DNA of 64,000 nt, taken from contig CAMTWO010000022.1 of the NCBI GenBank assembly GCA_947085405.1, positions 1-64,000 of the forward strand. The letters are read 5' to 3'. How positions within the stretch are numbered: the stretch's first letter is position 1; each line of letters starts with the position of its first letter. The translations under genes were made by a program, and so were the position numbers. The notes below the pieces were generated by a model that was given only the letters and a program-made list of their open reading frames with translations, was not told the DNA's origin and made no database searches. This document shows, one piece after another, positions 1 through 9,178 of the stretch. This stretch comes from JASEGV01 sp947085405. GTDB taxonomy: Bacteria; Bacteroidota; Ignavibacteria; UBA10030; BY39.

Positions 1-525
1 ATTAAATAATTCCACAGAAGCAATAACGTAACTAAAACCTAATCCAAGTGATAATTGGTCATTTATTTTATATGCTGCAGTCGGATTAATAAAATAAGTT
101 TTCAGATCTGTTTTTACTGCTAATTCACGTCCTACCCAATTATCAGACCATTTTGTTCCAAGACCATAAGCGTTAAAATAACCGAGTCCAAAAACTAACC
201 CATTTTCTAATGCATACGTACCATAAAAATTAGAAGGATAAAATATTTGGCTTTCCATTTTTGGTTCTTCTGTGCCGTATTTAAACGTTGTGGAAGGGAA
301 TATCAATGTTGTCCCCAACATTACTTTCATCCCTTTTTGAAATCCCAACCCGGCTGGATTGAAAAATATTGCCGACGGATCATTTGCTTGTGCTGTAAAA
401 GCACCGCCCATTCCCATTGCTTTCGCACCGTGTTCGTTAATTTGAAAGCCTCCCGCAAAAACTTGGGAACCAAATATCAAACTAACGATTAAGAACATTA
501 GTGAAATGTTAAATAATTTTTTCAT
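1..525 (-). CDS. OmpP1/FadL-family outer-membrane protein, partial
   Basis: The first 175 codons of a FadL/TodX-type outer-membrane channel; the 3' part lies beyond the left edge. The start ATG at 525 is preceded by GGAG five bases upstream. An N-terminal signal peptide (about residues 1-25, ending near VFAGG) is followed by the family hallmark QANDPSAIFFNPAGL. It is a close paralogue of the next gene, with which it lines up residue for residue, so the pair is a tandem duplication. The family transports hydrophobic compounds (long-chain fatty acids, aromatics) across the outer membrane; the substrate here is unknown. Confidence 0.9.
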   Translation of the reverse strand, partial: MKKLFNISLMFLIVSLIFGSQVFAGGFQINEHGAKAMGMGGAFTAQANDPSAIFFNPAGLGFQKGMKVMLGTTLIFPSTTFKYGTEEPKMESQIFYPSNFYGTYALENGLVFGLGYFNAYGLGTKWSDNWVGRELAVKTDLKTYFINPTAAYKINDQLSLGLGFSYVIASVELFN

Positions 526-535
526 ATTACTCCTT

Positions 536-550
536 TCCACCAAAGGCGGA
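536..550. repeat. 15-bp palindrome, TCCGCC-NNN-GGCGGA family
   Basis: TCCACCAAAGGCGGA, a 6+3+6 inverted repeat with one mismatch, lies just upstream of the ribosome binding site of the partial FadL gene. Related 15-bp units occur at 20306-20335 (two) and 48935-48949. Confidence 0.6.
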
Positions 551-637
551 TTGTAATTGTTGATAATGTTTAAATAAAAAGAACATCAAAATGACAGGCT
601 TATAGTAAACAAATATCTTTTAAAAGTCAAGTGTTTG

Positions 638-1858
638 CTAAAACTGATGACTTACACTAATACCAAAAAGGTTCGAAGCACTTTTATAAGTACCGGGGAA
701 AAAATTTGTGGGAGATGTAACGGTTCTGTCGGCAAACATAACATATTGATATGCAAAATCTAAATTAAGTGCATCGGTAAGTTTATAACCGACACCAAAT
801 GCAAATGTATTCCGATTGGCATCAGGCAGCATTGGTTCAACCGACTTATCAGGTTGAGGGGTTTTATCATAAACGTAACCTGCACGGAAAGCAAATTGTT
901 TGTAGCGATATTCACCGCCGAGACGGAATAAAAATACATTTTCCCAATCCTTTGCCCTCTTTATTAAAGCAAGATTTTTAATATTTAAATCTAAAGTGCG
1001 ATAACTTTCCCACATTACATACTGAAAACCTCCTTCGACAGTTAATTCAGGTATCACAACATAGGCGATTGCAGCAGAGATATTGGAGGGTAATGTAATG
1101 GTTGTTTCGCCATCATATTCTGAAGGTAACTCTGTAATTTTTGCCTTGCCTTTAAAATCAAGTTTTGTTTTGTGCCGATACGACAACCCAACCGAGAGAT
1201 TTTCGGATGGTTTAAGTAGATATCCGAAATTAATATTAACACCACTACCAGATGCGTCAAGCTCTCCAGTCCGATAAAAATTTGGGGATGATGGCGAGTC
1301 CAGGTGACGATCGGTTGGGACATAAAACGGAATTTTCACATCCGCTGAAACGTAACTGACACCAAGAGCAATAGACAATTGTTCGTTTACTTTAAATGAA
1401 ATCGTTGGATTAATGAAAACTGTTTGCAAGTCGGTTTTTACAGCCAAGTAATTTCCTCCCCAATCTTTATCCCACTCAGTTCCAAATCCAAATGGCTTAA
1501 AAACACCTAATCCCAAAACAAAGCCGTTATCCATTCCGTAAGTTCCATAAAAATTACTTGGATAAAATATCTGGCTTTTCATCTTCGTTATTTTGGAATA
1601 TGGGGCAGGACTCGTAAAATTAGTTGAAGGAAATAGCAATGTCGTTCCTACCATCACTTTCATTCCTTTTTGGAATCCCAATCCTGCGGGATTGAAAAAT
1701 ATTGCAGAAGGGTCGTTTGCTTGTGCAATGAATGCACCACCCATACCCATTGCCTTAGCTCCCTGTTGGTTAATTTGAAATCCCTCGGCAAAAATTTGTG
1801 ACCCAAAAGATAACCCAACAAACAGTAACATTATTAAATTAATTAATAATTTTTTCAT
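638..1858 (-). CDS. OmpP1/FadL-family outer-membrane channel
   Basis: Complete 406-residue FadL-type beta-barrel. The ATG at 1858 is chosen over one five codons upstream because it follows a GGAGGAG ribosome binding site and aligns with the start of the paralogue at 525. Signal peptide about residues 1-24 (ending SQIFAEG), then QANDPSAIFFNPAGL typical of the family, then alternating barrel strands ending in a C-terminal Phe (SVSHQF), as expected for BAM-inserted proteins. It probably imports hydrophobic substrates. It follows the biotin carrier gene by 26 bp and may be read with the accC group, which would fit fatty-acid or hydrocarbon use, though that link is inference. Confidence 0.9.
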   Translation of the reverse strand: MKKLLINLIMLLFVGLSFGSQIFAEGFQINQQGAKAMGMGGAFIAQANDPSAIFFNPAGLGFQKGMKVMVGTTLLFPSTNFTSPAPYSKITKMKSQIFYPSNFYGTYGMDNGFVLGLGVFKPFGFGTEWDKDWGGNYLAVKTDLQTVFINPTISFKVNEQLSIALGVSYVSADVKIPFYVPTDRHLDSPSSPNFYRTGELDASGSGVNINFGYLLKPSENLSVGLSYRHKTKLDFKGKAKITELPSEYDGETTITLPSNISAAIAYVVIPELTVEGGFQYVMWESYRTLDLNIKNLALIKRAKDWENVFLFRLGGEYRYKQFAFRAGYVYDKTPQPDKSVEPMLPDANRNTFAFGVGYKLTDALNLDFAYQYVMFADRTVTSPTNFFPGTYKSASNLFGISVSHQF

Positions 1859-1884
1859 ATACTCCTCCGTCATTTCTTTTGTTA

Positions 1885-2385
1885 TTATTCCAAAATCAAT
1901 AATAACTCCCCCTTTTCAACAGGCGTTTTTTCTTTTACTTTTATTGTTTTCACTATACCCGAAACCGTTGACCTAATCTCGTTTTCCATTTTCATCGCTT
2001 CTAAAATAATCAATCCGGTTCCGGGATTTATTTGCTGACCTACCTCAACCTCAATTTTTAACACTAAACCCGGCATTGGTGCAGTAATGTTGATTATCTT
2101 ATGTGTTGCTTCGCTTTGATGAGTGAACTGTTTTAACAGCAGGTCTTTTTCATCTTCAACAGTAATTTTAAAAATTTCGTTGGAACACTCTGCATCATAA
2201 CGATTCAAGCCATCTTTTTTGATGTTAATTTCAAAAACTTGATTATTCATTATGATTGAATATTGATTGATTCCTGCTCGATTCAAATCAACTGTGTATT
2301 CAGTTCCGTTTACCAAAGCAGATCGACCTGATCTCAAATCAATGTCGAATTCCTGTTTATTTACAGTTACTTTAAACTCAGCCAC
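1885..2385 (-). CDS. biotin carboxyl carrier protein of an acyl-CoA carboxylase
   Basis: A 166-residue biotinyl/lipoyl-domain protein. The C-terminal domain (about 98-166) has the biotinylation motif EAMKMEN with Lys132 as the biotin acceptor, preceded by the usual APMPG segment. The N-terminal half is a small beta-rich region without a motif I recognise. The start is GTG at 2385, one base after the accC stop, with AGAGGA four bases upstream. Paired with the biotin carboxylase next door it would carry carboxybiotin to a carboxyltransferase of the propionyl-, methylcrotonyl- or acetyl-CoA class. No carboxyltransferase gene is in the window, so the acyl-CoA substrate cannot be named. Confidence 0.9.
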   Translation of the reverse strand: MAEFKVTVNKQEFDIDLRSGRSALVNGTEYTVDLNRAGINQYSIIMNNQVFEINIKKDGLNRYDAECSNEIFKITVEDEKDLLLKQFTHQSEATHKIINITAPMPGLVLKIEVEVGQQINPGTGLIILEAMKMENEIRSTVSGIVKTIKVKEKTPVEKGELLLILE

Positions 2386-2386
2386 C

Positions 2387-3901
2387 TCATCCTCTTAAAT
2401 TTTCAAAACGTTTCGTTTTCCAATTACTTCTTGAACCATCTCTATCTGTACCGGCAATTTGCTGAGCATCAATCTTTTCGAACTTCTGGATATAAGTAGC
2501 AGCTACTGCTAATGCTTCGTGTATTAGTTTATTATCAATGCGTAACACTTCAGGAGTGAAATATTCCTTAATGAAATGAGTATCGAAATTCCCTTCAATA
2601 AATTTTGGGTGATTGATAATCCAACTGCAAGCTTGAATGTTAGTTTGAACTCCTGCTAAATTATATTCTTTCAGTGCTCGGGTCATTTTATGGATTGCTT
2701 CATCACGTGTGTCAGCCCAAGTAATTAGCTTTGAAATCATTGGGTCGTAATAAACTGAAATTTCGTTTCCTTCATCCACTCCCCTATCTTCGCGAACGCC
2801 AAAACCTTGAGGCGAACGTAGCGTAGTGATTTTTCCTATAGACGGTAAGAAATTATTTTCGGAATCTTCAGCGTAAATTCTACATTCGAGTGCATGACCA
2901 CGGAATCGAATTTCTTCCTGCTTCAAGCTGAGCGGCTGACCCATTGCTATCCGTAATTGCTCTTTTACCAAATCAATACCTGTGATCATCTCAGTTACAG
3001 GATGCTCCACTTGGAGTCGCGTATTCATTTCCAAGAAATAATAATTCCGATGCTTATCTACTAAGAACTCAATTGTTCCGGCATTAACATATCCTGCACT
3101 TAAAGCCGCCTTAACTGCCGACTCACCCATCTTTTTTCGCATCTCAGGTGAAATAATAACTGAAGGAGATTCTTCGATAATTTTTTGATGACGACGCTGA
3201 ATAGAGCATTCGCGCTCTCCTAAGTGAATGGCGTTACCATATTGATCTGCAAGAATTTGGAATTCTATATGTCGAGGATTTTCTAAGTATTTTTCGACGT
3301 AAACCCGATTATCACCGAAGGCAGATTGAGCTTCTGATTGTGCACTCCGAAATGCCGATGCGAGTTCATCTGCATTGTTTACTATCCGCATTCCTTTACC
3401 ACCACCACCGCCGGCAGCTTTTAATAAAATTGGATAAGTAAATTTATCAGCAAAAGCAGATGCTTCACTTATATCCGATATTGGTGCATCGGTTCCCGGA
3501 ACGATTGGAACACCAGCCGCTTTTACAAGTTTACGTGCTGCTATTTTATCGCCCATTGATTTGATTGCGCTTGCAGGTGGACCAACAAATATAATTCCGG
3601 CATCATCCACCATTTTTGAAAATTCAGCATTTTCGGATAAAAAACCGTAGCCCGGATGAATTGCATCGGAATTAGATTTTAAGGCGACTTCGATTATTTT
3701 TTCTTTTTGTAAATAAGTTTCGGCTGCAGTTGCCTTACCAATAGAATATGCTTCATCAGCAAGTCGGACGTGCGGCATGAGGCGATCGACTTCCGAGTAA
3801 ACTGCTACTGTTACAATTCCCATTTCTTTTGCAGAGCGTAAAACTCTGACTGCTATCTCTCCCCTGTTTGCAATTAGTAATTTTTTAATTTGTTTTTTCA
3901 T
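2387..3901 (-). CDS. accC: biotin carboxylase subunit of acyl-CoA carboxylase
   Basis: A 504-residue ATP-grasp enzyme that carboxylates biotin with bicarbonate and ATP. Domains in order: N-terminal pre-ATP-grasp (LLIANRGEIAVRV, residues 8-20), ATP-binding glycine loop KAAGGGGGKG (161-170), signature EMNTRLQVEHPV (291-302), then the C-terminal biotin-carboxylase domain. Length is somewhat over the usual 450 of the stand-alone enzyme, with an extra C-terminal tail of about 40 residues. The start overlaps the mutS2 stop by 4 bp and the stop is followed at once by the carrier gene, so translation is probably coupled. It could be called pccA/accA-type depending on the missing transferase. Confidence 0.92.
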   Translation of the reverse strand: MKKQIKKLLIANRGEIAVRVLRSAKEMGIVTVAVYSEVDRLMPHVRLADEAYSIGKATAAETYLQKEKIIEVALKSNSDAIHPGYGFLSENAEFSKMVDDAGIIFVGPPASAIKSMGDKIAARKLVKAAGVPIVPGTDAPISDISEASAFADKFTYPILLKAAGGGGGKGMRIVNNADELASAFRSAQSEAQSAFGDNRVYVEKYLENPRHIEFQILADQYGNAIHLGERECSIQRRHQKIIEESPSVIISPEMRKKMGESAVKAALSAGYVNAGTIEFLVDKHRNYYFLEMNTRLQVEHPVTEMITGIDLVKEQLRIAMGQPLSLKQEEIRFRGHALECRIYAEDSENNFLPSIGKITTLRSPQGFGVREDRGVDEGNEISVYYDPMISKLITWADTRDEAIHKMTRALKEYNLAGVQTNIQACSWIINHPKFIEGNFDTHFIKEYFTPEVLRIDNKLIHEALAVAATYIQKFEKIDAQQIAGTDRDGSRSNWKTKRFENLRG

Positions 3902-6255
3902 TTAAGCTCCGCAACTGTAACTCCATACCCACCTTCGTTCCATTCACCTAATCGAAATGATTTCACATGGGCATGCCTTTTAAGATACTCCGAAACTTTC
4001 TTTTGTAGCAATCCAGTCCCCTTGCCATGAATGATATCCAGCCGATTTAAGCCATAAAGAATGGCGGTATCAATGAATTTATCCAATAAAACCACTGCTT
4101 CTTCACCGGTGGTTCCACGTAAATCAATTTCGCTCGATGGTCTTTCGGTATGTATCTCTAAATTTTTAGTTCGTCGTAAAATCGGAGTGGTTGATTTAAC
4201 TTTAACTAAATTGGTTCTAAGAGCTTTAATTTTAAATTGTCCGAATAATACGTTAAAGTGATTATCACCAACAGCTTCAATGATTTCGCCGACTTCGTTA
4301 CTATCTTTTAGTTTAACCTTATCGCCTATCGAAAATGATTCTTCAAGATTTTGGTTTGCTTCAATTTCAAACTCTTTGGCTAAATTGAGATGGGTAGATT
4401 TTATCTGTTCGATTGTCGATTGAGCTTGTTTGATTACCTTTTTGCTTGCACCCTCTTCGCGTATTTGTTGAATAGTTTTTTCTATTTGTTTATTAGCATA
4501 GTCGATTATCGCTTTTGCCTCTTCAACAGCTTGGGCTTTAATTTGTTTAATTTCCTTCTGTAGCGATTTGTTTTTTTCTGTATATTCGGATATTAATTTT
4601 TCTAAACTAATCCTCTCTTCTTGAATGAGTTGGATTTCATCTTTGAGAATTTGTTGTTTCGTTTCAATTTCGGCTAACAAATTTTCGAGACTGTGTGTTG
4701 CTTCGCCGCGAAAGTAGATAGAACGCTTAATCAAAGCATCGGGTAATCCTATCCGCTTTGCCATTTCTAAAGCATAGCTGCTTCCGGGGATTCCGGAGAT
4801 AAAACGATATGTGGGTTTCAAAGAGTGATGATCGAATTCCATTGCTCCGTTTTCGATTCCTTGCGTTTCGTGGGCGAATGCTTTCAGTGTGCCGTGATGA
4901 GTTGTAACGAGTGTGTGAGTTTTTCGTTTCGTGAGGTCTTCTAAAATTGCTTCAGCAAGAGCGCTACCTTCAGTCGGATCGGTGCCGGCTCCAATTTCAT
5001 CTATCAAAACTAAACTCGTTTCTTCAGCTTCTTTCATAATTATGTTAATATTCACCAAATGTGAACTAAATGTGCTAAGGTCGTTTTCGATTGACTGCTC
5101 ATCACCGATATCCACGAAAATTTTATTGTACACACCAAACTCGGAATCTGGAGATGCTGGAATGTGCAAACCGGCTTGAACCATAATAGCCAACAGCCCG
5201 AATGCCTTGATGGCAACGCTTTTACCACCAGCATTAGGACCTGTGATGATTAATGTGGAAAATTTTTTACCTAACTCGAGTGTTAAAGGAATAACTTTCG
5301 CTCTCGGTTGTTTCATCAAAAGGACAGGATGTCTTCCATCAATGAGGTTGAAATAATTTTTTTCATTCAATAGCGGAGCACAGCCAATTATTTCAATTGA
5401 ATATTTTGCGGCGGCTTGTAGAAAATCAAGCTCGCTGAGTATTTCCACATTGTGTTTCAAATTATCTTTTACATTGCGGACTTGAGTCGTTAATTCCTTC
5501 AGTATCTTTTCGATTTCCCGTAATTCTTGGAATTGCAGACTTCTAATGTCATTGTTCATTTCGAGGGTCTCTGCCGGTTCAATAAAAACAGTGGCACCAC
5601 TCGACGACATACTGTGCACAAATCCCGGCACACGATTTTTGTTTTCAACTTTTACAGGTATTACCATTCGTCCGTCGCGCGCTGTTATCAGTTCATCCTG
5701 AGTCCAGCCTAACGATGAGGCATTTTTCAGTATAGCATCCAATTTTTTTCGGAGGCTTTCCGATTTATCGTTTAACTCTTTCCGGATTTTTCTAAGTTCG
5801 GCTGATGCGGAATCCTTAACCTGTCCGCTATCATCTATAGTGCGATCAATGTTATACTCGAGAATTTTATCGATATAAAGCGACTCCGTTAATTGATTTA
5901 AGAGAAGATACTTCGATTTTCTTTTACTGAAGTAAGAAGAAATGATTCTTGATGTTTTTAGAAAAATTCCTATTGAAAATATTTCAGAAGCTGGTATAGC
6001 ATAGTCTAATATACCCGCACGATTCAAAGCTTCACGGATTTCAGGAAGATTTTCCAAAGGAAGTGGGTCGTCTGATTCGAGGAGTGATTTTGTTTCAGTG
6101 ATAGCATCAAGTCGGTTACGAATCTCCTCGAATGAAGATATCGGAACGAGATCGTTAATTTTTTCTTTAGCAGCTTCAGATACCGCAAACCGCTTGATAT
6201 GATTTTTAACTTTTGGAAATTCGAGTTTAGCGATTGAATTTAAATAATCGGTCAT
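3898..6255 (-). CDS. mutS2: MutS2 family DNA/ribosome-associated ATPase
   Basis: A 785-residue MutS2. It lacks the mismatch-recognition domain of MutS; it has the core/clamp region (1-320), a P-loop GPNAGGKS (about 339-346), Walker B followed by DEIGAGTDPTEG, a long coiled coil (about 510-640), and a C-terminal Smr nuclease domain beginning IDLRG with HGKGTGLL. The family suppresses recombination or splits collided ribosomes. ATG at 6255 is preferred; an in-frame TTG two codons upstream directly follows the cvpA stop and would add two residues. No strong ribosome binding site is visible, consistent with coupling to cvpA. Confidence 0.93.
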   Translation of the reverse strand: MTDYLNSIAKLEFPKVKNHIKRFAVSEAAKEKINDLVPISSFEEIRNRLDAITETKSLLESDDPLPLENLPEIREALNRAGILDYAIPASEIFSIGIFLKTSRIISSYFSKRKSKYLLLNQLTESLYIDKILEYNIDRTIDDSGQVKDSASAELRKIRKELNDKSESLRKKLDAILKNASSLGWTQDELITARDGRMVIPVKVENKNRVPGFVHSMSSSGATVFIEPAETLEMNNDIRSLQFQELREIEKILKELTTQVRNVKDNLKHNVEILSELDFLQAAAKYSIEIIGCAPLLNEKNYFNLIDGRHPVLLMKQPRAKVIPLTLELGKKFSTLIITGPNAGGKSVAIKAFGLLAIMVQAGLHIPASPDSEFGVYNKIFVDIGDEQSIENDLSTFSSHLVNINIIMKEAEETSLVLIDEIGAGTDPTEGSALAEAILEDLTKRKTHTLVTTHHGTLKAFAHETQGIENGAMEFDHHSLKPTYRFISGIPGSSYALEMAKRIGLPDALIKRSIYFRGEATHSLENLLAEIETKQQILKDEIQLIQEERISLEKLISEYTEKNKSLQKEIKQIKAQAVEEAKAIIDYANKQIEKTIQQIREEGASKKVIKQAQSTIEQIKSTHLNLAKEFEIEANQNLEESFSIGDKVKLKDSNEVGEIIEAVGDNHFNVLFGQFKIKALRTNLVKVKSTTPILRRTKNLEIHTERPSSEIDLRGTTGEEAVVLLDKFIDTAILYGLNRLDIIHGKGTGLLQKKVSEYLKRHAHVKSFRLGEWNEGGYGVTVAELK

Positions 6256-6261
6256 CAGCAA

Positions 6262-6795
6262 CTATAGTTCATCTTTATATTTTTCTAAATTCTTTTCAAT
6301 CTCCTCGAAGAAAGTTTTAGATTCGGGAACAGCCGTGAGTGCGAAGTCAAAAACTTTTGGAGCTACATTTATGATGTGATTATACAAAAATGAATCCCTC
6401 TTCGTTTCTTCCGATGGAATATCAACGAATTTTAATACTATCAGAGCTAAACTCATAAGTAGCAGCCCTTGAGCTGCACCTAACAAAGCGCCCCCAAATC
6501 GGTTAATTAATTTTAAGACTGTCCCCTTCGAGCCAAGCCAGCGATAAATCAACATTACGATTAACATAACGGTTATTAGAATTGCAAAGAATGCAAACGG
6601 ATAAGAAAAATAAGGAGCAAATTCAAACCATTCGATTATCAATCTTCCGAAAGGTCCCATTAATTTAGTTGCGATAATAAATCCTATAAAAAGGGATAAA
6701 ATACTGAATACTTTTCTGAAAAAACCATCCTTATACCCCAATAAAACAAACAATAAAACTGCAATAAAAACAATGATATCAATGTATGTAATCAT
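6262..6795 (-). CDS. CvpA family membrane protein
   Basis: A 177-residue integral membrane protein with four predicted hydrophobic segments (about 4-24, 28-45, 62-85, 102-125), matching the CvpA/colicin V production family in length and layout. The C-terminal tail is charged and cytoplasmic by prediction. In other bacteria cvpA often lies directly before mutS2, as here, but its biochemical role is not settled. It follows the yqeY gene by two bases, so the three genes form one operon. Confidence 0.85.
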   Translation of the reverse strand: MITYIDIIVFIAVLLFVLLGYKDGFFRKVFSILSLFIGFIIATKLMGPFGRLIIEWFEFAPYFSYPFAFFAILITVMLIVMLIYRWLGSKGTVLKLINRFGGALLGAAQGLLLMSLALIVLKFVDIPSEETKRDSFLYNHIINVAPKVFDFALTAVPESKTFFEEIEKNLEKYKDEL

Positions 6796-6797
6796 AA

Positions 6798-7247
6798 CTA
6801 ACCCCCTAATAATTTTTTAACGGTATCTGAAATTAATTTCCCATCGGCTTTGCCTTTCAGTTCTTTCATTACATTAGGCATAACTTTGCCGAAATCCTTT
6901 TGCGAGTTTGCCCCCGATTCGGAAACGATGCGTTTAATAATTGCTTCAACTTCATCCGGCGTTAATTGTTTTGGTAAAAACTCTTCAATTATTTTGAGTT
7001 CGCTTTTTTCTTTTTCAGCTAATTCAATGCGTTCTCCCTTTTCATACATCTCGATTGACTCTTTCCGTTTTTTGGCGGATGAGATTAACACTCCCATTTC
7101 GTCATCTGGAGTAATTGGGCTTGGTCGTTTCTCAATTTCTTTTTCTAATAAAATGGCACGAAGTCCGCGGATTGTTTCCAAACGGATTTTGTCGCCGGCT
7201 TTGGTTGCGTTTATTATTTCTTTGCTTAAGGTATCTTTCAGACTCAT
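6798..7247 (-). CDS. GatB/YqeY domain protein
   Basis: A 149-residue stand-alone YqeY protein, all helical, resembling the tRNA-binding tail domain of GatB. The C-terminal motif FGKVMPNVMKELKGKADGK is typical. The family is thought to touch tRNA or amidotransferase function, but a reaction has not been shown. It heads the yqeY-cvpA-mutS2-accC run on the minus strand. Confidence 0.9.
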   Translation of the reverse strand: MSLKDTLSKEIINATKAGDKIRLETIRGLRAILLEKEIEKRPSPITPDDEMGVLISSAKKRKESIEMYEKGERIELAEKEKSELKIIEEFLPKQLTPDEVEAIIKRIVSESGANSQKDFGKVMPNVMKELKGKADGKLISDTVKKLLGG

Positions 7248-7440
7248 AAATTTTCCATATTTTTCAGTGAAAAAATAGAGAAATTATGATACAAAGTCAA
7301 ATTGTTTAAAAAAAGAACCGATGTAATCGCCCAGTGAAAATTTCAGGTCTACGACCTCGTAGAGGGTACAGCCCGAAAATATCGAGATAACCATTTAAAA
7401 ACGTAAAACGTTTTAAAACGTTCTAAAAAGGAATCTCGGA

Positions 7441-7560
7441 ATGCAAACAAACCTGACTATAAGCCAAAAAGAAATCGAAAGATTAAAAACTCTCAGCCGT
7501 ATCAAATCAGGTGAATTAACAATATTTAGCGGGGTATCGGAGTTGATTTCTTATTTAAGA
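7441..7560 (+). pseudogene. remnant of a transposase N-terminus (ISNCY-like)
   Basis: Reading from ATG at 7441 gives MQTNLTISQKEIERLKTLSR and then IKSGELT, the form of the helix-turn-helix N-terminus of ISNCY-type transposases (Ser-Gln-Lys-Glu, then Arg-Leu-Lys/Glu, then GELT). Homology seems to fade after about 40 codons, where the frame runs into the 3' end of nadB on the other strand. The 190 bp before it has no other gene but contains small inverted repeats (AGGTC-TAC-GACCT at about 7346). I read it as the leftover end of an insertion sequence that landed downstream of nadB. The family name is from memory of the motif and could be wrong. Confidence 0.4.
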
Positions 7561-7564
7561 AATA

Positions 7565-9175
7565 TCAATCCTGAACGGATAACAAGGTGTCTGTTTTCCA
7601 AATCTTATCATCTTTTTCTGTATAATCAGTCGTGTAATGCAAACCCCTACTCTCTTTTCTTAAAAGTGCGCTCTTAATAATAAGCTTCGCAACGAGTGTG
7701 AGATTTCTTAATTCAATCAAACCTTCGGTTACTTTAGTTTTCTTATAAAATTTTTCGACTTCATCATAAATAAAATTGATTCTGCGTAACGCTCTATCCA
7801 ATCTCAAATCAGAACGAACAATCCCGACATAGTCCCACATCACTTCCTGAATCTCACGTCGGTCGTGAGATATCAGCACCCATTCCTCGGTGTTGAATGT
7901 TCCGCTTTCGTCCCATTCGGGTATTTGCGGAATAGTTTGTTGCTCATCAACGCGGGATTGTTGAGAAGTCTCTGCTGCCCGATTTGAAAATACTATAGCT
8001 TCAAGTAACGAATTACTTGCTAACCGGTTTGCGCCGTGCACACCCGACATTGTAACCTCGCCACATGCGAAAAGATTCTGAATATTAGTTCTACCAAATG
8101 TATCAGTAACAACTCCACCGCAAGAATAATGTGCGGCGGGGACTACAGGAACAAGCTCCTTTGTAATATCAATTTTGTATCGGGTTAAGCAGGTTTGAAA
8201 TATGTATGGAAACTTTTCGCGAATACTATCCGAAGAAAGATGCTGCAAATCCAGGAGGACGTAATCATCGCCACGTTTTTTCAATTCTGTATCGATAGCG
8301 CGGGCAACAATATCGCGAGGTGCAAGTTCGAGTCGATTGTCGTACTTGTGCATGAATCGCTCACCGTCTTTCGTTTTAAGAGCCGCTCCGAATCCTCGCA
8401 CAGCTTCTGAAATCAAAAAAGCCGGTGAACCCGAATCGAACAATGTGGTTGGATGGAACTGAATGAATTCCATATTTCCTATTTTTGCACCGGCACGATA
8501 CGCCATAGCGACTCCATCGCCGGTTGCTATCATCGGATTTGTTGTATGCAGATAAACATGCCCCAAACCACCGGATGAAAGTAAAGTAACATCGGAAAGA
8601 AATTTTATTACGACATTATTTTGAATATCTAAAACATAAGCTCCCCAGCAATGGATAGGTGTATTTGTATCTAACTTAACTCCTAAATGATGCTCGGTAA
8701 TTAAATCGATAGCGATATGATTTTCAAAAACTTGTATATTAGGATGTTCCGCGATGCGGTGAAGAAGTGCTCGTTCGATTTCACGACCGGTTAAATCCTG
8801 TGCGTGAACAATTCGGTTACGCGAATGGCCCCCTTCCCTGCCTAAGTCAAAATTCCCCTCACGTTGTGTAAATTGCACCCCTAATTCGATCAATTCTTTC
8901 AGGCGGGCAGGCCCTTCTTTTACAACTATCTTAACTATATCTTCGTGGCAAAGTCCGTCGCCCGCATCTAAAGTATCTTTGATGTGCAGATCGAAGGAAT
9001 CGTCGTTGGCTAAAACAGTTGCGATGCCACCTTGAGCCAAGTTAGTGTTCGATTCGGCTCTCGCTTTTTTGGTAATAATTGAAACAGTCCCATAGTTTGC
9101 CACGTGCAGTGCATACGACAATCCGGCAATACCACTTCCGATGATCAAAAAATCAGATCGAATCTCCATCTTCAT
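7565..9175 (-). CDS. nadB: L-aspartate oxidase
   Basis: A 536-residue flavoprotein oxidising L-aspartate to iminoaspartate, the first step of de novo NAD synthesis. The FAD-binding dinucleotide motif IIGSGIAGLSYA is at residues 11-22; TNLAQGGIA follows, then the active-site stretch GGHSRNRIVHAQDLTGREIE, the GGLGHVY segment and the C-terminal helical domain ending near RGLHYTTDY. ATG lies three bases after the argD stop; a second ATG two codons later is possible. No nadA or nadC is in the window. The last few residues abut a transposase remnant. Confidence 0.94.
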   Translation of the reverse strand: MKMEIRSDFLIIGSGIAGLSYALHVANYGTVSIITKKARAESNTNLAQGGIATVLANDDSFDLHIKDTLDAGDGLCHEDIVKIVVKEGPARLKELIELGVQFTQREGNFDLGREGGHSRNRIVHAQDLTGREIERALLHRIAEHPNIQVFENHIAIDLITEHHLGVKLDTNTPIHCWGAYVLDIQNNVVIKFLSDVTLLSSGGLGHVYLHTTNPMIATGDGVAMAYRAGAKIGNMEFIQFHPTTLFDSGSPAFLISEAVRGFGAALKTKDGERFMHKYDNRLELAPRDIVARAIDTELKKRGDDYVLLDLQHLSSDSIREKFPYIFQTCLTRYKIDITKELVPVVPAAHYSCGGVVTDTFGRTNIQNLFACGEVTMSGVHGANRLASNSLLEAIVFSNRAAETSQQSRVDEQQTIPQIPEWDESGTFNTEEWVLISHDRREIQEVMWDYVGIVRSDLRLDRALRRINFIYDEVEKFYKKTKVTEGLIELRNLTLVAKLIIKSALLRKESRGLHYTTDYTEKDDKIWKTDTLLSVQD

Positions 9176-9178
9176 TTT

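Noticed and set aside
6850..7278. 142-codon plus-strand frame opposite yqeY
   Set aside because: It is the antisense of a clear yqeY gene and has no family match that I can see.
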